The translations under genes were made by a program, and so were the position numbers. Source: Fremontodendron californicum (lineage: Eukaryota > Streptophyta > Magnoliopsida > Malvales > Malvaceae). Taken from it: a DNA stretch of 64,000 nucleotides. Location: positions 4,549,501 to 4,613,500 of the forward strand of contig JAULJL010000034.1 in NCBI GenBank assembly GCA_030761205.1, read 5' to 3'. Below are positions 21,828 through 34,133 of the stretch, piece by piece. The notes under the pieces are model-generated. The model ran no database searches, was not told the DNA's origin, and saw only the letters and a list, made by a program, of their open reading frames with translations. Position 1 is the stretch's first letter. Each line of letters begins with the position of its first letter.

Positions 21828-22775
21828 TGTTTTGGTTTCGGACTTTCAGCTCAAAAATGGTAGAAGAAAATGGGTTGTTTTGCTCTTCAGAAAAAGAAAA
21901 AATGTGCTTCTGATCCTTTTGCCTTTTGCCTGGTCACTTGTTTGTTTGGTTCTTGCCTCACAGGCAATAATAGGAGTTCTCTTTCTCTTTATTTTGCTTT
22001 CTCAGTTCTCAAGTCACACTCATTCTGGGACAAAGAAGGTGGTGAGGAAGAGACAAAGATTTATATTTGATGCAGAGATGTCCATGCTTTCCTTTAGTAG
22101 AAAATAATGCATGTACTAATACTCTACTATTATAGGGGTAATGCTCAAAAAGAGAGACTCAGTTGCATGTTAGTGTTACTTGTTCAGGTGATCAAAACTG
22201 AAGAGGACCTCTGACGTTCTCCACATGCGTTGACAAAGAGATTTCCCATTGGAATGTCAAAGGAATTCATCTAAAAAGGAACACTTTACTGCTTGATAAA
22301 ATGTCAAAGGAATTCATCTAAAAAAGGAACACTTTACTGCTTGATAAACCATCAAGCATATGAATTTAAAATTTAATTCAGTTAATTTATATATTTATTT
22401 TAAAAAAATGATATTCAATGTATTTGAATTTTAAATTTTAACATTTACAATCAATTTTTTATCTCATAGTCTCTAACTGCAATCTCATTTTATAAAAAAA
22501 AAAAAAAAACTAAAATAATAATAAAAAAAAAACTCTTGACCTTTATCACTTTATTTAGATAAATTTTTTATATTTTTATTATACTTAAATAAAACCTTAA
22601 CATTTAATTTGTACCTAAATAAATTTTTAACTTTTAATTTATACTTAAATAAACTCTTAACTTAAATCAATTTTTTATTTGAAATAGTAATTTATTTAAG
22701 TATAAATAAAAAAATAAGAATTTATTTAAGTACAATAAGAATTAAAACTTATTTTAATAAATAAATAGTTTAAAA
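21828..22775. other. upstream region of kinase pseudogene and AT-rich DNA
   Basis: Includes the former promoter side of the pseudogene. Two adjacent copies of a 47-bp unit lie at 22253-22299 and 22300-22347 (GAATTCATCTAAAAA, CTTTACTGCTTGATAA). From about 22540 to 22770, inverted AT-rich words (ACTTAAATAAA / TTTATTTAAGT) form a loose foldback. No gene seen. Confidence 0.5.
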
Positions 22776-24288
22776 ACTTTTTTAGAGTTAATAGCACCAA
22801 TGGTTCCCAAACTATAGGGCATATTTTATATTGATCCCTAAATTTCAAAACGTATCAAATTGATCCTTACTTACAACTATCATAACAAATTGGTCCCTCC
22901 CGTTAATTTTTCCGTTATCTTTACTATAGCAATCAGCTTAGTGACACGTGTCACCAGCTGATTGCACCACATTTCTCTTCATTTTTTTTCCTTTTTCTTT
23001 AATTCTTTATTATTTTTTATTTGATTTTTTTAATAAATAAATGTAAATAAATATTTTTTATAAAATTATTTAATTATTAAAAAATTAATTTAAATTATTT
23101 TTTATCTTTTGTATTTATTTATAAAGAATAATAAAGAAAATGAGAAAATGAAAACATTAATAAATACAAAAAAATAAATAATAATTTAAATTAATTTCTT
23201 AATAATTAAATAATTTATAAAATATAAATATTTATTTACATTAATTTTATAAAAAAATATTTTTTCTTTTACTTTTACTTTTTCTTCTTTCTTTCTTTTT
23301 TTCTTTTTATAAATAAATTAATTTCGTAAAAATTAAATAATTTATAATTATAAAATATAAAATATTTATTTACATTCATTTATTAAAAATATATTTTTTA
23401 CTTTTTTTTTTCTTTTCTTTCTTTCTTTTTCTTTCCTTTTCTTTTCTTCTTTTCTTATAAAATTAATGTAAATAAAATATTTTATATTTTAAAAATTAAT
23501 TTAAATTATAGTATGAATTATGAATTATGAATTATTTTTATTTTTATTTTTATTTATTTACAAACAAGAGAAAAAAGAAAAAGATAAGAAAGGAAAAAAT
23601 AAAAAACTTATAAATAAAAAATAAATATTTTATATTTATAAATTATTTTATTTTTAGAAAGTTAATTTAAAATATAATATAATATACTTATATATATATT
23701 GTATTTGTTTATAAAGAAGAGAAAAAAGAAGAAAGGGAAGGAAAAAAAATATTTTTATAAAATTAATGTAAATAAATAGTTTTATATATTTTTTAATTAT
23801 TTGATTATTAAAATATTAATTTAAATTATAATGTAAATTATTATTTAGTTTTTAATATTTATTTATAAAAAAGAGAAATGCAACAAAAAAAAAAAGGAAG
23901 AAACGAAAAAATTAAAAATATTTTTTTATAAAATTAAAGTAAATAAATATTTCATACTTTTTAAATTAATTATATTTTTAAAAAATTATTTTAATTTATA
24001 ATATGAATTATTTTTTTTTTGTATTTATTTATAAAAAGAAATAAAAAAAATAATAAAGAAATGAAGAAAAAAGAAAAACAATGAAGAAGCAAGTTGGAGC
24101 AATCAGCTGGTGACACATGTCACTAAGCTAATTGCTACGGTAAAGGTAACGGAAAAGCTAATGGAAAGGACCAATTTGTTATGATACTTGTTATCAATGA
24201 TCAATTTGATACGTTTTGAAGTTTAGAAACCAATATAAAATATACCTTATAATTTGGGGAACATTAGTTCTATTAACTCACTTTTTTA
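22776..24288. mobile_element. Mutator-like non-autonomous element (MULE family A)
   Basis: The element is 22785-24279 with inverted arms of about 185 bp (22785-22969, 24095-24279) that begin GAGTTAATAG and share words such as CAAAACGTATCAAATTGATC. A perfect 9-bp target duplication ACTTTTTTA lies at 22776-22784 and 24280-24288. Long TIRs and a 9-bp duplication are diagnostic of Mutator-like elements. The 1.1-kb interior is extremely AT-rich, made of alternating blocks around TTATTTATAAA, AATTAATTTAAATTA and GA- or CT-rich runs repeated several times in both orientations. No transposase. Confidence 0.9.
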
Positions 24289-25455
24289 ATATTTTAACAC
24301 AAAAAAAAAACATCTATCTTATAATCTTAAAATTCAAAGAATTAAAGTTCGTATTTTCTATAATTGATTCTATCCAAAACAATATCTTGAACAAAAAAGG
24401 AAAGTTCAACTTACCAGTTACTAATACGGCCATTAAAGAAAAAGAAAAACAGACCGGTGAAGGAAAGCCCTGCAGGGGCGACCTGAGAACACATGAAATC
24501 AAAACAGTGCATAAGGTTTCAGTTTCATCACCTAAGATTGACCGACCACATGTGATCTCATGTCGCTCCTGTTGGGCTCCTTCACCTTTTTGGAGATTTT
24601 GAGCATTGAGCATTGATTCAGAATTATATTTATATATATATATATAAACAAATTCCAAACCCATTTCAGTACTTAGCGATTAGTACCATGCCTTCAAATC
24701 AAATGTACTACCCAATGCTAAGGCTAAGGATAAGGCTACAATAGTACAATCTTTTTCTTTATCATTGTTAAGGGGGTAGGAGAGGAGTCAGTACAACTTT
24801 TTGTACTACCCAATTCTAAAACTGACCATCTAAGCTAAACATTTGTTCAAGATTTGTACATGATGTTATTTCATGTACTAAAATTAAAAAAATATATATA
24901 CTACAGTACAATTAGCCACAAATTTGGAAGGAAATGCTGCCTTTTATTTTGTCAAAGAAAGGATTCAAATTTCAAACTAACTTATTAATTTTTAATTTTT
25001 TTTCCTTTGAAATTTAATGACTAATTTCATTTTTTAAATTTTTTAAGTATTATGTTCAAGAAAAAAAATTATATAACATTATTATTTCATGTCAATATAT
25101 ATTTATTTTATTTAAACACATGTCATGTACCAAGTTTTTAAAAAAATAATAAAATTTATTTTTAAAAATTTATGATTCGCATGAAAAAAATATACCTAAC
25201 ATGAAATATTTAACGTTGAAAAAATCGAATCAAATAGATCGATTAGACCGATTTAATTAAAAATTAATTGTTTGTTCGATTCAATATATATTTTAAAATC
25301 TACTGGAATGATAAAAAACTGATTCAATCAATAATTGACAACTTCACAAACTCAAAATTTCTTCATAATAAGATACCATAGAACCACATAGTAATTGACA
25401 ACTTCAGAAGTTCATGCAACCAGCATAAATACAAACACAGAGATGGAGCAAACCT
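24289..25455. other. intergenic, no gene recognised
   Basis: AT-rich. Open frames near 24314-24664 on both strands include a short GC-richer island (24450-24600) that I could not assign to any family. CAAATGTACTACCCAAT-like words near 24695 recur loosely near 24800. Confidence 0.45.
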
Positions 25456-25748
25456 TCAGGTTTCTGACTGACTGAAATATGTTCCTGAAATTGTGGCCAA
25501 AATGTTTAGCATAATAACTTCTTCATCAACCTCAGACTTCCCAGCTCTCAAGTTAGCAAACTTCCGAAGAAGACTACGAAGGGAAGCGCAAGTATCGGCA
25601 TCCAGAAGAGTGTCAACTGCTGCACATAAAGCAAATAGCCACACACAATATTGCTCCTTGACAGTGAGGTCATGTTCTCAACCGAGTTTATACGTTTCCT
25701 AAGCATCGAAACTCGAGCTACCGAGTCCATCTTTCGGATTGCAGACAA
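25456..25748 (-). pseudogene. GEMIN2 (SMN-interacting protein 1) 3'-end fragment
   Basis: On the minus strand, two overlapping frames together resemble the C-terminus of plant GEMIN2, a core factor in spliceosomal snRNP assembly. The first frame gives RKMDSVARVSMLRKRI and SVENMTSLSRSN; the second gives WLFALCAAVDTLLDADTCAS, LRSLLRKFANLRAGKSE and VIMLNILATISGTYF, ending at a stop. The switch needs removal of two bases (AT) near 25655, so the reading frame is broken. Only about 100 codons are present, without intron signals I can see and without the N-terminal part. It could be a retrocopy tail, a captured fragment, or the relic of a full gene. The family call is from memory of the conserved C-terminus. 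Confidence 0.65.
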
Positions 25749-26692
25749 GGTTGGGTGGTCACCACAAGTATATCAGTAATAGAGGTTTTAAGCACATGGA
25801 TTGTGATGATATGGTGAAACCACATTGTCTGCAGCATTTGACAAAGATATCTGGTCAGAATGGACTTCACTGGTTGCAAGTAGGAATGGTAAAACTTGAT
25901 TCGATATTTTGCACCGATTTGTTCGGAATGAAGAGTTTTTTTTTAAAAGTGGGGGCGAAGTGGAGCGGGATAATTTTGGTAAATGTTTGCTCCGTTCTGA
26001 CCGTCCCGACTTTTGAAATTACTATCTTACCCCTTAAAATATTTTATATATTTTTAATATATATATTAGATATATATCAAAATCATATATATACTAATAT
26101 TATATATATATATATACACTTTTAGTATATATATTATATATATTAAAAAATTTATATACTAAAATTATGTTAATGAATAAATTATAATATATTTTTTTAT
26201 AATATTATATTAAAAATAATTAATAAAAATTGAAGTGTAACAGAATGAAACACCGTAAAATAATTATAAATATAACCGACATATACGAAAGTAATGATTT
26301 TCAATATTCATACAAAAATAAAACAAAAATAAATAAAATAATCTCCGCTCCATTGCCATCACTAATTGCAGGAAAATTCTAAAAAAAATTCTTTACCGTC
26401 ACCTTCATATAAGCTTAAGTAAATTATGACCGTTGGATGAAAAATAATTCATTTGAACCGTTGAACCCAAAAAAATAAAAAAAAAATTTGATGTAACCGG
26501 TTAATTAGGTAGCTTGAGAAAAACATCCAATATCAAATCTACCTCTCTTCCAAAATCAACAAACCTTAAAAATTTAAAACCCTCACTTCGGCCTCTAAAC
26601 TGAAACTCCAAATCTCCAATTTTTTTCTCATTCCTTTCTTTTTCATTGTCAGATCCTCTTTTATTCATTCCCTCAAATAAGGTTTTACTTTC
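25749..26692. other. short spacer with a hAT-type repeat
   Basis: Contains the repeat at 25881-26364, then about 330 bases before the ORANGE-like start codon that may act as its promoter and 5' UTR. No other gene seen. Confidence 0.45.
25873..26372 (+). mobile_element. probable hAT MITE
   Basis: The core is 25881-26364, with TAGGAATGGTAAAA at the left and, at the right end in reverse complement, TAGTGATGGCAATG. Flanks GTTGCAAG (25873-25880) and ATTGCAGG (26365-26372) match in 6 of 8 bases. The GC-rich subterminal GTGGAGCGGG is echoed as CCGCTCCAT at the right. The interior is TA-rich and non-coding. Confidence 0.5.
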
Positions 26693-29600
26693 ATGTCTCT
26701 CCTCCCAACCAAACGCTCTCTCAGATCCAACGCCGCTGGTTCTTCTTCTTCCTCTTCTCACTTCCAACCATCAATGAAAAAAACCAAGTCCCAAACCGTG
26801 GTTCGGAGGCTAAGGATACAACAGAGAATTAAAAGTGTTGAACTTGGTATTTTAAAGGAAGAACAAGATGAACTTCCTAATTTTCCATCATTCATCCTAT
26901 TTCTGCCTTCAATGGTGAGATATATATTTTCCCCTCAACTTATTGTTTTACTTGTTATTAGTTGGACAGCTTTGTTCTTGTAAACTAAAGTTAATCAATG
27001 TGCAATCAACAAGTCATTATTCTTCAAATTAATAAAGGACTCTTGCTCACCTTTGAGAGATTAATCATTAATCCAGCATTCTAGCTATAAACTTTAATTG
27101 TTGATCTTTAAGCCTGATTTCTCCAATTTTCCAGCCCCTTTTCTCGTTGTAAGAAGAGGAAAATAAGTTTCTCTTCTGCCTTTGATATAATATGTAAGAC
27201 TAAAAAATGGATTATTTAATCATTGGTCCTTGATTCCATGTCTGGTTGGTAAAAATAATCCTTAACATGTGGGATTATTCTTGTAATAGCCCCTCCAGTT
27301 ATGAAAGTTTTTAATAAAATCCTTTTATATATATATATTTGACCGGGTATTATACTTGCAGACTCCAGCAAATCTCAAGGTTTATTATGCGACTTGTTAT
27401 TCTCTTATTGCTGGGATTATTATTTTTGGTGGACTTCTAGCACCCGCTGTAAGTCACTCATGCTCTCAACTGTCGTAATCTAGTCTCTTCAAGTGTTATC
27501 TGGAACGCGGATCGATTCGATACGAGGAACGAGAATTAGAACATAAATTGTTATTTACTCAAAATGTAATTCGATAAAAATAGTCTTCTTCGATTCGTTT
27601 AGTTGAAACGAAATACGACTAATTGCAACGTAAAACGTTTTTTAAAACGTATACATATACATAGTTTAATTTAATTAAAATAATATAAATCAATATAGTT
27701 ACTAATAAAAATAATTAATTTCTATAAATTTATTGATAAAAAATTATCTAATAATCACACATAAAAAAATTATAATGCTTAATATAGATATTTAAAAAGT
27801 AAAAAATAAATACAAATGGATCTATTCTTCATATGATAACTAATTACTTAAAAAAAATTAGGGTAAATATGAAAAACATGCCCTCAATAAGTAAATAATT
27901 GTTAAATGGTTTAATAAATAAAAAATTATTTGAAAAAAGAAATGAACAATTAAAAATTGTTATAAAAGATGGTGACAACTAATCATGAGAACAACTTGTT
28001 TTTATATGGGAATTACAAAAAAAGGTAAAGAATTGAAAAAAATTATACTTGCACCAATAACAAAAGATATTTATTAAAAAAAAAATTTAATAAAAAAGTT
28101 GTTTTGATCTCCCTTTTAAATTAGTTTTTCATGATAGAATGAGTATAGATAAAAACACTACCAAAAAAAAATTTTATTTCCATATAATGGGGTCAAATTC
28201 ATTTTTAAGTTAAAAATTACTTTAATTATCCAATTAAATTTAGCAACAAGATTTCTACGACAAATGCTTTCTACGACCACATATAGTTCGAAAGTTGTTG
28301 AATATAGCAACAAGATTATCAAATGGACTTATCAATCTTTACTCGAACCCGAAAAATCCGATCAATCCAAATGATCTGAACCCAAAAAACTCAAGTGTCA
28401 AACCCGATTGATCCAAATCCGAAATAATTCGAACCCGAAATCAACACGACTTGCCTAATTGACAAGTTTCGTGGCTTGAAGAAGAAACAAAAAAATGATT
28501 TGAAGTAAAATGATAATAACAGTTACAGATGATATTGGATCTTTTTAATATCAAATACTCTCATATTCAACTCAACTTTTAAATAATAATATTTAATATT
28601 TTTTATAAATTATTTATTATTAATATAATACTTACTAAATTAATTCATTAATTTTTGGCAAAAAAAAAAATTAATTCAGTAATGGTTCTAAATATGATTT
28701 TAAGTTTAATTATTTTTTATGAGTTAACTTAATTTTTTAATTTAAGTTCCATTAATAATATGTATAAAAATTGATTTTAAATTGATTTTTTATTAATTTT
28801 GTTATTTGAGTTGGATAAAATAATAATAAAATTATTATTTATGATTTAATATGTTAAATTTAGTAATTGAATTTAGATATTAAATATTAAATTTTTTATT
28901 GTTTGAATATGAATTTGGGTATCTCAAATTGCTGTCATTTCTAATGATAATTTTTTCTTTAGCAATTAACAAGTTTTTCTTTCATTTTTATTAAATAATT
29001 TTTTATTGATGCAAGCATTAAATAGTTTTTATGTTGATTTACCTTATTTTGTAATTTTCATCATTGTCTAATTGGAGCCAAGCAATCAAAAGAAAATCTA
29101 GGAATTTGTGTAAAGCAAAAGTTTGCATGAGTTCTCATTGAGAAAGTTCTCATTGTAGTAGTCACCTATAAAAGATATTGTAAAGACAAAATTATTCTTG
29201 ATAAAAAAACTTTCTCCTCCCTTTTTCTCTTATTTTTTAATTTACTTTTTAATTAAAAAATAATTTTTCTGAAAATAATTTTTTTAATTTTAAAAAATAA
29301 ATTTTAAAATTATTTTATTTACTTTTTTTAATTAAAAAATAAAATTAATTTTTCTAAAATTAATTTTTCTTTATTTTTTAAATTTTAAAAAAAATAAATA
29401 TTTAAATAATTTATTTTTTAAATTTATTTTCAATTAAAATTTTTAAAAAATAATATTATCTTAATGAAAGAAAAAGGAAAAATAAGTTTTTTCATTAAGG
29501 GTAATTTTATCTTTACAATATCCTTTATAATAATTTTTAATTGTTCATTTTTATTTTTCAAATAACTTTTATCTATTAGACTATTTAACAATTATTTGCT

Positions 29601-30318
29601 TATTGAAGACATGTTTTTCATATTTATCCAAAAAATTATCTAATAACCACACATAAAAATAATCTATTCTTCAGATGATAACTAATTACTTTAAAAAAAA
29701 AATAGTCATCCCTTCCACCGAAAAAAAAAAAAAATTAAAACCCATAAGATTTACTTAAGTGGACTCTTGACAATTGGAAGTACAAAGTAGAAACCCATTC
29801 GGCAATCAAAGTTTATCAATGTTTTTGGCTTCTCTCTCGAATGGGATCGACAACTTTACGAATTGGATCGCAAACGATCCCCGATTGGGATCGTGCGATC
29901 CAATTCGAAAATCATACTAGAGGTAGCGTTTTCTGGTAACACAGGTCTCTTCTTGTGCTTTTAGGAATAGAATGAATGGGATGTGTTCTTTTGAGAGGAT
30001 AAAGCATTTGAAGGGAAATAATCAATTACATATAGGAAAACTGGCAAGGAGATGACAATGTTTGCCTCATTAATGCTCAAGCAACAAGTTCCCTTTTAGT
30101 AAAAGAATCTTGTTTGGAATTTGCCAATGGAAACTCTACATGATTTTAATATGAAAATACACATAATAGAATTAGATATGGTTCTTGGACTCATATTCTT
30201 TTGCCTTACGCGTCTTATTTCTTTTTCTTCCCATATCCTAGCTGGAGCTTAAGCCAGGACTAGGGGGCATATCATATGCAGATTTCATCGGTAGTGTACA
30301 TCTGCCAAGGCAGTTGAG
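26693..30318 (+). pseudogene. ORANGE (OR)-like gene, 5' part only, with unrelated N-terminus
   Basis: Three exons with good splice sites keep one frame: 26693-26914, 27362-27448 and 30242-30318. They match plant OR proteins, plastid DnaJ-type chaperones that stabilise phytoene synthase: RRLRIQQRIKSVELGIL, ELPNFPSFILFLP, then TPANLKVYYATCYSLIAGII (first TM segment), FGGLLAP, then LELKPGLGGISYADFI and HLPRQL. Missing are the next exon (the second TM segment) and the whole Cys-rich zinc-finger domain; I found no trace of them downstream. Codons 1-37 (MSLLPTKRSLRSNAAGS, Ser-rich, then MKKTKSQ) do not look like the OR transit region. Intron 2 (2.8 kb) holds a MULE. A nested hAT pair lies 0.4 kb downstream. 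It could still yield a short one-TM product, but I treat it as a truncated copy. Confidence 0.75.
27852..29638. mobile_element. Mutator-like non-autonomous element (MULE family B, long copy)
   Basis: The element is 27861-29629 (1769 bp), with inverted arms of about 105-115 bp starting GGGTAAATATGAAAAACATG and ending CATGTTTTTCATATTTATCC. A perfect 9-bp target duplication AAAAAATTA lies at 27852-27860 and 29630-29638. It is in intron 2 of the ORANGE-like gene. The interior is AT-rich with a GAACCCGAAA-type patch at 28340-28440 and no transposase. A block of about 75-120 bp is repeated directly on both sides (27734-27850 and 29631-29700), sharing GATAACTAATTACTT, so the element landed in or created a tandem copy. 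Confidence 0.85.
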
Positions 30319-31487
30319 GTATGATCAATCCTTTTGGTTTGCGGTGGATGTTTATTATTTGGCATAGCTTGAGTTCAGTTGCTTGATCGCTACCGTTTTT
30401 ATCATGATGAAGTTGATGTGCTTTTGATTTCCTTGTAACACTTACTTCTATCAGGCATACTACTAGATAATGGCATATTCTTCTCAGATAGTTGCTGAGT
30501 AAGAATGACAGCTGCAATCGTTGCAAGCCAGCTTATACAATATACGATATCTACTTAGAAATATTAATGGGGAATTAATTCTTAGACAATTTTGCTTCTA
30601 GAAAGAAGAGGCAACTGTTATTTGTCATCAAGTTGGTCTACTGTGCATGCAATTTTGTTTCAATGTAGTATTAAATATTGTGCATGCAATTTTGTTTCAA
30701 TTGCTGCCATGGATTGCCAATGTCTTGATTAAACTTGGTAATTCGTGTTGTCGTGTCGTGTTTCGTGTCGTGTCTTATTTTTGACACGACATATTAACTG
30801 CAATACGAACACGACACGATTAAGTAAACGTGTCTAATCCTAAAACACGAACATGACACGGTTATTATACGTGTTACACGCGACAGGACAAGATTAACAC
30901 GTTTAAAAGTGATCTATTTAAAATTGACACGACACTACATGATTACAACACAAATAACACGAATAACACGATTATGACACGAATAACACGAATAACCCAA
31001 ATTACACGAATATCACATATATTAAATAGGTATCATAATTAAAAGTACTAAGTACTAATTAGTTTTAATATTTCATATCAATTAAGTTTTGCTTTCTTTA
31101 ATTTTTTGATTTATTTAATTTTTTATATAAAAGGTAGTAGTATTACTATTATTGTTAGGATGATTGTAGTAGCTTATTAATTAGTAATTCCTATTTTCTA
31201 CTTACTAATTTACTAGTTATTACCAGTGTTGTCAAAGGCGCTAGGCACACTCGAGGCGCTAAGACCTCTACCTAGCCTGAGGCGCAAGGCGCAAAAAAAG
31301 CGCTAGCTCGAGCAAAATAAGGCGCATATATATAAATATATATAATATACAAAATAAAATTTACGTATTATATGTAACTAATAAACTAGATTTTAGTATA
31401 GTTCATTTTATAAATTCAAAAGATCGCTTTAAGTTTAATCATTCATTCCCTAATCTATTCCAAAGATAAAGCACCATAAGTATGTAA

Positions 31488-32585
31488 TTAAAAGTCATCA
31501 TCATCATACACTAGCTCTAAGTTTTCTTCACTTCCATATTCTCTTGAATCATAACCATCTACATCTTGCTCTTCTTCATTGTCATCTTCCTCTTCAAAAG
31601 TAGGTTGAGAAGTTGAAGCCTTTGATCTGCATCTCGCTTGCATTCTAGTACAATTCCTTGCTTCTCCAACACCTGCAGAACTTGCTATCGCACCCCATGT
31701 CAATCCATCATCATCGAATACCAAATTATCTTGTGCATCATCATAACAGTGTTCACCCATCTTTTCAATCAACCACTAATTACTTTCATCAATGTCCCCT
31801 AATGAAATAGGATCAATAACATCACGTTTATTATATCGCTCCTTGAGCTTTTGGTTGTACTTCACATATACTAGATCATTTAATCGTTGTTGTTCTAGTT
31901 TATTCCTCTTTTTTGTGTGTATCTGCAGCACAATTAATTATTAAAATTTAGCTATCATATATTTTAAATCCTAAATGAATCAACTAATGATAATGAATGA
32001 GAACAAGTTGAACATACCTGCTGAAGTACACTCCAATTATGTTCACAACCAGAAGCACTGCAGGTCAAACTCAAAATTTTGATGGCTAATTGTTGTAAGT
32101 TTGGAGTTGTGCTCCCATATAAGTTCCACCATTCAGCTGTGAATCATCAAGAATAAAATTAATGAACTAGTTATCATCAAATATTCAAATAATATATTTT
32201 TTACAATTTCAATTAATAAAGATAAATAACTAAGTATAATTAGGTTACCTGGAGCTTTTGTTTTTCTTGATCTAATAGCTAATGGAATCCCAAAGAGTTA
32301 TTTTGATTTTTTTTATGTGTACAATTCACTTATGATTTTATCTTGCACTTCTTGACTTGGAATTAATTTTGCAATGCAGGCGTATAATCCCGATGTTATT
32401 TCTTCATCAAACTCTATTGTTGGACTATCATAAAAGAACTCCGGATTCAAGTAGTGCCCAGCTGCATGTAATGGATGATGTAGTTGACAATCCCATCTTG
32501 TATCATTGATTTTAAATACTTCTTTGTACTTCTCTTTATTCTTACCAAATGCTTCCATGATTGCTTCTTTAGATCTATCCATAGC

Positions 32586-32616
<31 letters not shown>

Positions 32617-34133
32617 CATGGCAGGCTTTTTTTAATTGTCAACAAGTCGAAGAACTCGAACTAAAGAACCGATAGCCTTGAGAGTGAAGATTACACCATT
32701 CCAAAATGAAGGCATTAGAATAATTTCGAAAACTCGTTTAGCCTTTTGATTCTTTGTCCATTTACTTGACACCAACTCTTGAGAAGTGAACATGGTTCTT
32801 AAATTCACCTTTTGCTTGTGAATGCACTGTAATATGAGATAGGATGTGCAAAAACGAGTTTTACCAAGTCTAACCAACTCTCTTTGTTTGGTAAACTCTC
32901 TCATCATGTTTAATACAACAGTGTGGTTATAGATAAAACCAGTGACAGCAATTGCTCTTTATAAAGTCTTATTGACTTGAGGAATCTTGCCAATATCTTC
33001 TAGAATGAGATCAATGCAATGTGCAGCACATGGTGTCCAATAAAGATGTGGTCTTTTTGCTTGTAACAGTTTATCTAATGCAAAGAAAACCAATACATGA
33101 AACAAGATTTAAAAAATATAAAGTATAGAAGAAAACATAAATCATATTTCAAAAATGAAAGTAAAAAAAATTTACCAGCCATGACAAAATTACTTGCATT
33201 GTCTATGATTATTTGGACAATATTGGCTTCTCCCACATGCTCCACAAAAGAATCTAGCAATTCAAACATTTTCTCCTCGGTTTTTACATAGGCTAAAGCA
33301 TCAATGGATTTAACAAACATGGTTCCAGCAGGACAATTAACCAAAAAAATTCATCAAGCTCCTACTTTTGATATCAGTCCATCCATCTGACATAAGAGAA
33401 CACTCCTACTTCACCAAGTCTCTCTGTGACTCCTGAACAAATCATTTGTATAATTCATCTCCTTTTTAAGTAGTGAGACCCGTAAATCATGGTAGCTTGG
33501 TGGTTTCAAGTTAGAACCATACTGTCCAATAGCTTCAATTGCCCACTTAAAAGCATCTAACTTTGCAACATTGAATGGAATCCCTACCTCGTAGAAAAAA
33601 TGAGCAATGTATTGACATGCTTCTTCTCTTTGCTTCTTGTCACATGCATCTTTGATATTTGCTTGCTTCAGTTTTCCTTGCTTTCTCAACTGAACTACTT
33701 TATTTGGCTTTTGATAAACGAAAAAATCCACTGGACCTTTTTGCCTCTTTTTCTTGGAAATGTCTAACTTGCTGGAACTTGAAAATGAACGTTTGCCTTT
33801 ATTGTTTCCTTCATTCTCTTCATCATCAATTTCAACCACATTGTCAAACTCATAAAAATCCGGTAACTTGTCATAATTTTCATTTTAATTTTTTTTCTCA
33901 TTCATGTAAGACAAAAGCTCCTCTTTAATATTTGCTGGAGTCTTCAAGCATGGTTTAGCATTTTTGTGATTTCCAGCTTGATGTTGTTTGGCTCGATATA
34001 TTCCACCTTTTGTGATCTTCTGACAGAACATACAAGTGATAGTATTTGGATCTTTAGGATCATTTAAAAAGTTGTACTTTCATCCGGGATATTTTTTATT
34101 ATTTTTGCTTGAAGTAGGAGTACTACTAGTCAT
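31488..34133 (-). pseudogene. hAT transposase pseudogene (BED finger, DUF659, hAT C-terminal)
   Basis: Reading the minus strand from ATG 34133: a BED-type zinc finger (CMFCQKITKGGIY...KQHQAGNH) near 34040-33960; a lysine-rich linker and QREEACQYIAHFFYEVGIPF (ORF 33411-33839); a DUF659 core with CSLMSDGWTDIKSR near 33370-33392 and IVQIIIDNASNFVMAG near 33180; CAAHCIDLIL near 33020; then WWNLYGS...LQQLAIKILSLTCSASGCE, the hAT dimerisation region, about 32020-32140; and an acidic tail to 31491. Lesions include a stop after KKYPG (about 34078), a one-base gain in a T run near 33350, a stop at 32632 and an expanded (AT)n tract at 32590-32616 that shifts the frame. It is not functional as it stands. 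Confidence 0.88.
32590..32616. repeat. (AT)n microsatellite inside transposase coding region
   Basis: Thirteen or so AT dinucleotides lie where relatives encode a short Tyr-Ile-Tyr before EAMDR. On the minus strand it reads as an Ile-Tyr run, and its length puts the flanking coding pieces out of frame (frame class changes between 32632 and 32582). Confidence 0.85.

Noticed and set aside
21685..22107. 140-codon plus-strand frame upstream of the kinase pseudogene
   Set aside because: It is antisense to the signal-peptide exon of the pseudogene and has no recognisable domain.
27500..29930. A larger transposon around MULE B with flanks GTTATCTGG and GTTTTCTGG
   Set aside because: The 8-of-9 flank match is tempting, but the supposed ends (AACGCGGATCG and AGAGGTAGC) are not inverted repeats of each other, so borders cannot be supported.
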